64,000 nucleotides of DNA from contig JBGVQS010000006.1 of assembly GCA_045127595.1 (NCBI GenBank), positions 1 to 64,000 on the forward strand, read 5' to 3'. The stretch comes from Scatosoma sp045127595. GTDB taxonomy: Bacteria > Bacillota > Clostridia > Christensenellales > Borkfalkiaceae. Made by a program: the position numbers and the translations under genes. The stretch's first letter is position 1; each line of letters starts with the position of its first letter. Of this stretch, positions 59,590-64,000 are shown piece after piece. The notes under the pieces are model-generated. The model saw only the letters and a list, made by a program, of their open reading frames with translations, did not search any database and was not told the origin of the DNA.

Positions 59590-62500
59590 ATGAGACAAAA
59601 AACGAAAAACTGTTTAATTGCAACTTTATCTACCCTTGCTATAAGCCTTAGTGCATTTGGGTGGATAAATAATGCTACAATAAAAAATGTTGCGTTTGCT
59701 GAAGCGGACGCATCTGCGGTAATTAGCCTCGTTGACGGTGCAGCATGCCGTATTAGAACGGCAGATGATAAAGAACAGGGGTCGGGTATCCGATTTAAAG
59801 CTGTACTTGATAGAACGCAATGGACGGCGCTTGCTGCAAGCAATGAAATGATAGCAGGTATTATGATTTTGCCTACTGATTATATCAATGCAGTCAATGG
59901 ATATACCCACGAAGCGCTTGATGCGGCAGGGAAAAAGTATTTGGATTTTACTTACACCGAAGAAGAAGTAGGAGAAAAATCTTTACTTGCAGCAAGTATG
60001 GTCGATATTCTTGACCAAAATTATACGCGCGACTTTTCTGGGGTAGCGTATTTGAAATCAACAACGGCGTTTGAGGGTGCTACGGAATACAATGGTGCAT
60101 ATTATTCGTATGCGGAATATACCGAAGAAGACAATTCAAGAAGTATTTATGAAATTGCCTTTGCAGCGTATAATGATCGTTCGGATTCTAAGGTAATCGT
60201 GGATTATGAAAACATAGTAGTTCATAATGAAAATACTTCTTATAGTCCCTATAATGATGGGCAACGAAACGTACTCAAAGGATATCTTGACGGAGTCGTT
60301 GATCTTAAAAAGAATGCATACGCAGATGTGGTTATAGCAAATAATACGCAATACTATACTTCTCCTTATACGATTGAAAAGGAATCTAATGCAGATTTTG
60401 TTGTTAATTACGATCTTTCGATTGAGGCAAAAAGTATGTTATTTAACGGTAAACGTATTAAAGAGATGGAGTTTACCGATGGCAAAGCGAAAGTTTCGCT
60501 TACCGATAGAGTCGTTCTTAGCGAGAATACTACAATCAATGCAGATGGAAGCGTAACGCTCGGCGGAAGAACAACTCCTGGCGGTTATGCGTACCACATT
60601 GCACAGATGGATAACAGCTATATTGCCTTGGAAGGTACGTATGGATTGGGTACGTATATTGACATTTCCTTTAAGGGCAACAATATGCCTGAGGTTATGT
60701 TCTTTGCAGATGAAATCAATGGTAATATGACGAGCATGGGCGGTAAGGGTGTCCTGTTCTCAAATGGTATTGCGAATACATCGATGAACCAAGATTTCTT
60801 GCGTAAGTATTATATCTTTGGGCCGAATAGAATTAGTTTAACGGGCGGTATTACGGACAGTGATAAACAAGCAATTGCTGCAAACTGGTATGAAACATCT
60901 GGAAGCCGCGTGATTGATAATGCAAATAAGCTATTAATTGGTTATAATTCTAGCGGAGTTGCAAGCGATTATCCTTTCCTTACGCAGAAGGGCTTGGCAA
61001 GCACACCTGATACGGAATATAAATACACTGTCGGCATGTACGAAAGCAATGGTAAGGTATATGCACACATTAAGTTGTACGATGCTACCAACCATAAGAT
61101 GCTGTATAACTTTAACCAAGCAACTACGTTGAGCGCAAGCAATATTACGGCGGGAAGCATTATTCTGTATGGAACAGTTGCAGGGGAGGCAAATTCGACT
61201 ACGTTTACATATTCTGCTCCTTATTCTGTTAATGAAGTTAGCGCGCCCAATAATGGTGCGACTGCAAACACTGATGGTAGTGTAACACTGGCAGGTAAGG
61301 TATCTCCTGGTAGCTATGTATATCACGTGGCACAGCTTAAAAACTCCTATGTTGCAGTTGAGGGCGAATACGGCTTGAATACGTATATTGATATCATGTT
61401 TAAGGGTAACAATATGCCTCAGGTTATGTTCTTCGCGGATCAAATCAACGGCAATATGACGAGCATGGGCGGTAAAGGCGTTCTCTTCTCGAACGGTCTC
61501 ACTTGGGCGAATGGTTCAGTGCTTCGTAAATATGCTATTTATGGGCCGAACAGAATCTATTTGCATGGTGGTATTACAGATAGCGATAAGGTCGTACAAA
61601 ACACGAACACATATGAAGGTTCGGACAGCCGAGTAATCAGCAACACGAACAAGATATTGTTGGGCTATGATGCAAGCGGCAATGTAAGTGATTATCCTTA
61701 CCTCACGCAGAAAGGCTTGGCAACAACGCCTGATATTATGTATAAATATACCTTGGGTATGTACGAAAAGAATAGTGTCGTATATGCGCATATTGAGTTG
61801 CATGATATAACAAATGGGGTAACGGTATATAACTTTGACCAAGCAACTACGTTGAGCGCAAGCAATCTTACTGCGGGAAGTATTATTCTGTATGGAACAG
61901 TTGCAGGCACGGCAACTACGACGACCTTCTCGTACAGCGAACCTTATACGCAAGGCGATGAGATTGAAGAACCCGAAGAAACACCAGAAGTAGAATTACC
62001 TGCAAACTCTGGGGCAACGTTTAATGACGACGGCAGCGTGACGTTGGCAGGTAAAGCATCGCCTGGTGGCTATGTATATCATGTTGCACAAGTAGACAAC
62101 TCCTATGTGGCTTTGGAAGGCGAATACGGGTTGGATACGTATATCGACATTACCTTTAAAGGCAATAACATGCCGCAAGTGCTGTTCTTTGCAGACCAAA
62201 TCAACGGCAACATGACGAGTATGGGCGGTAAAGGCGTTCTCTTCTCGAATGGCTTAGTAACGGCAAACCCTGCGGGCTCTATTCTTCGTAAATATGCGAT
62301 TTACGGACCGAACAGAATCTATTTGTACGGCGGAATTACGGATAGTGATAAGGTCGTACAAAACACGAACACATATGAAGGTTCGGACAGCCGTGTCATC
62401 AACAATGCGAATAGGATATTGTTGGGTTATGATGCAAGCGGGAACATAAGTTCTTATCCTTACCTTACGCAGAAGGGCTTAGCAACTACACCTGACGTAG

Positions 62501-64000
62501 AATACAGATATACCCTTGGTATGTATGAAAATGATGGCGTTGTATATGCGCATATTGAATTGTACGATCTCACGAATGGTGCAACAGTATACAACATTGA
62601 TCAAGCAACGACGTTGAACGCAAGCGATCTTACGGCAGGAAGCATTATCCTTTACGGAAGTGTAGCTGGTGCGGCAACTACGACGACGTTCTCGTACAGC
62701 GAACCTTATCTTGACACGGGTGTAACTTCCAATAGCGACGGAAGCATTACGCTTGCAGGCGGAGAGTCGACGAGCGCAGGTTGGATGTCTGGGATATCGG
62801 AAAGTCTGAATAACAGCTATTTTGCTTTCGATGGAGAATATACGATTGGCACGGAAGTTGCGTTTACCTTCACGGGGAATAATTTACCTCAAGTGATGCT
62901 GTTTGCGGATCAAATCAACGGAGATATGTCTAAGCTTGGCGGTAAGGGTATCCTTTTGATGAACGGTTTGTATGTTTCCAATCCTCCGAGCGGAACAAGC
63001 GAACGCTATATTGGTAAAAATAAGCTTGTTTGTTTTGGACCGAACAGAATTTACGATAATTACTATACGCTTGTCGTACAGCAAGACGTGTGCGACGTAA
63101 CCTTTGAAGATGGCTATGCTTGGGCAGAGCTGGAAGACAGTGTAAGCTATAAATACGTAGTTTGGACGGAAGAAGTAGAAGGTGAAATCTTAGTTTGCGT
63201 AGAATTATACAATGCGATTACGTTAGAGCTTTTGTCGAAGGGTAGTTATGATACTAACGTATCCGTAAACGATATTACGGCAGGGGCAATCGTTGTTTAT
63301 GCTGCTGTTAAAGGCGATGGGAGAAATACTACGTTCTTCTATGACGAGCCTGTGATGCATGCAGAAAAAATGGAATTCTATACCTACGGAACGCCTGGCA
63401 CCTATGCTACGGAAGCGGATTTAACCACAGAAGAAGTTCTTACCGATTATCTCAATAGCGGTATGACGACAATGGTGCTTTCTGGCGAGAGTGCGTTTAA
63501 CGGTATCGGTTGGAGCAGTTCCAAGACTAAGGCATTGATGGACAAAGCAATTGCCGTCGGGGTAGAGAAATTTATTATCAACGATACAAGGTTGAACGAT
63601 GGGCTTTGCATTGAAGGAAGTCTCATTGGCACGGGCTGTAAGTTTGCTTCGGAAGCAGAACTTGATCGCTACGTTGAGAACTGTATCACTGATTATGTGA
63701 ACGAGAAAGAGTTTTACGGTTTAATTCTTAAAGACGAACCTGGTTACACCTATGCAACTTCTATGGGACAACTGTATCGTTCTATTAAGCGTGTTGCTGA
63801 AAAACTCAATGTGGAAATTTACGTGCAAATGAATTTGCATCCGTTGTCAGACGATGCATGGGATTACTACAAGGCAACGGCTACAAGCTCTATGTATGAA
63901 GACTACAAGGATTATCTTAGATTGTTCTTGGATGGAACTGGTGCAGATATGATTTGCGTGGATAAATATCCGTTTATGGCGGACGGCGCGTTCCTTCCTG
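59590..64000 (+). CDS. Second giant secreted repeat protein (3' end outside window)
   Basis: The open frame runs from ATG 59590 to the window end (1470 codons, no stop). Signal peptide or anchor about 5-36 (ISLSAFGW). An N-terminal domain of the SGIRFKAV/TGLRF type follows, about 40-310. Shared modules lie at about 317-545, 556-787 and 807-1040, with a more divergent one at about 1042-1257 (AGWMSGISESLNNSYFAFDG). The last part (about 1260 on) is a TIM barrel homologous to the 57782 lipoprotein, with FYGLILKDEPGYTYATSMGQ. AAAGAAAGGAG precedes the start. It appears to be an exported carbohydrate-binding and hydrolysing protein; this is inference from its parts. Confidence 0.88.
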   Translation, partial: MRQKTKNCLIATLSTLAISLSAFGWINNATIKNVAFAEADASAVISLVDGAACRIRTADDKEQGSGIRFKAVLDRTQWTALAASNEMIAGIMILPTDYINAVNGYTHEALDAAGKKYLDFTYTEEEVGEKSLLAASMVDILDQNYTRDFSGVAYLKSTTAFEGATEYNGAYYSYAEYTEEDNSRSIYEIAFAAYNDRSDSKVIVDYENIVVHNENTSYSPYNDGQRNVLKGYLDGVVDLKKNAYADVVIANNTQYYTSPYTIEKESNADFVVNYDLSIEAKSMLFNGKRIKEMEFTDGKAKVSLTDRVVLSENTTINADGSVTLGGRTTPGGYAYHIAQMDNSYIALEGTYGLGTYIDISFKGNNMPEVMFFADEINGNMTSMGGKGVLFSNGIANTSMNQDFLRKYYIFGPNRISLTGGITDSDKQAIAANWYETSGSRVIDNANKLLIGYNSSGVASDYPFLTQKGLASTPDTEYKYTVGMYESNGKVYAHIKLYDATNHKMLYNFNQATTLSASNITAGSIILYGTVAGEANSTTFTYSAPYSVNEVSAPNNGATANTDGSVTLAGKVSPGSYVYHVAQLKNSYVAVEGEYGLNTYIDIMFKGNNMPQVMFFADQINGNMTSMGGKGVLFSNGLTWANGSVLRKYAIYGPNRIYLHGGITDSDKVVQNTNTYEGSDSRVISNTNKILLGYDASGNVSDYPYLTQKGLATTPDIMYKYTLGMYEKNSVVYAHIELHDITNGVTVYNFDQATTLSASNLTAGSIILYGTVAGTATTTTFSYSEPYTQGDEIEEPEETPEVELPANSGATFNDDGSVTLAGKASPGGYVYHVAQVDNSYVALEGEYGLDTYIDITFKGNNMPQVLFFADQINGNMTSMGGKGVLFSNGLVTANPAGSILRKYAIYGPNRIYLYGGITDSDKVVQNTNTYEGSDSRVINNANRILLGYDASGNISSYPYLTQKGLATTPDVEYRYTLGMYENDGVVYAHIELYDLTNGATVYNIDQATTLNASDLTAGSIILYGSVAGAATTTTFSYSEPYLDTGVTSNSDGSITLAGGESTSAGWMSGISESLNNSYFAFDGEYTIGTEVAFTFTGNNLPQVMLFADQINGDMSKLGGKGILLMNGLYVSNPPSGTSERYIGKNKLVCFGPNRIYDNYYTLVVQQDVCDVTFEDGYAWAELEDSVSYKYVVWTEEVEGEILVCVELYNAITLELLSKGSYDTNVSVNDITAGAIVVYAAVKGDGRNTTFFYDEPVMHAEKMEFYTYGTPGTYATEADLTTEEVLTDYLNSGMTTMVLSGESAFNGIGWSSSKTKALMDKAIAVGVEKFIINDTRLNDGLCIEGSLIGTGCKFASEAELDRYVENCITDYVNEKEFYGLILKDEPGYTYATSMGQLYRSIKRVAEKLNVEIYVQMNLHPLSDDAWDYYKATATSSMYEDYKDYLRLFLDGTGADMICVDKYPFMADGAFLP

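Overview
This window looks like a piece of a Gram-positive, endospore-forming Clostridia-type chromosome, probably an uncultured gut lineage. The order pyrH-frr-uppS-cdsA-dxr-rseP, the block ylxM-ffh-rpsP-khpA-rimM, a SpoVT regulator, many lipoproteins with short signal peptides, and numerous promoters close to TTGACA-17-TATAAT all fit that. The lineage assignment is inference; no 16S gene is present.

Layout. 1-8.5 kb holds housekeeping genes: the lysS 3' end, an unknown membrane-anchored protein, a PLP decarboxylase-like protein beside tmk, mntP, ftsH, an orphan ParB-like protein and an ECF S component. 8.6-16.6 kb holds cell-surface and membrane genes: a VanZ-like protein, a DUF368 lipid-carrier translocase, comF, an NlpC/P60 lipoprotein, and a three-gene operon with MscS behind a palindromic operator. 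16.8-25.8 kb carries the conserved translation, lipid and secretion operons. 25.8-37.2 kb carries thiT under a TPP riboswitch, yfbR, an HtrA-like lipoprotein, glyS, fhs, glnS, a CvpA-like tandem protein, spoVT and an acetyltransferase.

From 37.3 kb the content becomes accessory. First comes a FecBCD-type uptake operon with an overlapping Smr-domain gene, followed by a Fur-family regulator. Then there is a 5' half of a tRNA-Gly gene broken in the anticodon loop, next to an xis-int-(triple Xis-like HTH) module (41.9-44.2 kb). This is followed by long inverted repeats and a promoter-to-terminator segment that folds like a structured non-coding RNA (44.6-44.8 kb), and then a SLOG-like gene.

From 45.4 kb to the end there is a carbohydrate-type locus. 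An AraC regulator is divergent from a CUT1 ABC transporter (binding protein plus two permeases, no ATPase). These are followed by a 2542-residue lipoprotein, a TIM-barrel lipoprotein, a 39-residue peptide and a second giant secreted protein that runs off the window. The two giants share a near-identical module of about 235 residues (ten or more copies in total) but join it to different domains: a metallo-beta-lactamase fold in the first and a TIM barrel in the second.

Short hairpin-forming repeats are scattered through the chromosome-like part. One family (core GGGGCAGGTACGAGTTGAAC) also occurs inside two coding regions. A second, longer mosaic repeat fills the intergenic spaces near 13.6 and 24.3 kb. 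The strongest candidates for something not yet described are the structured RNA at 44.6 kb, the shared-module secreted protein system, the triple Xis-like protein and the hairpin repeat families.
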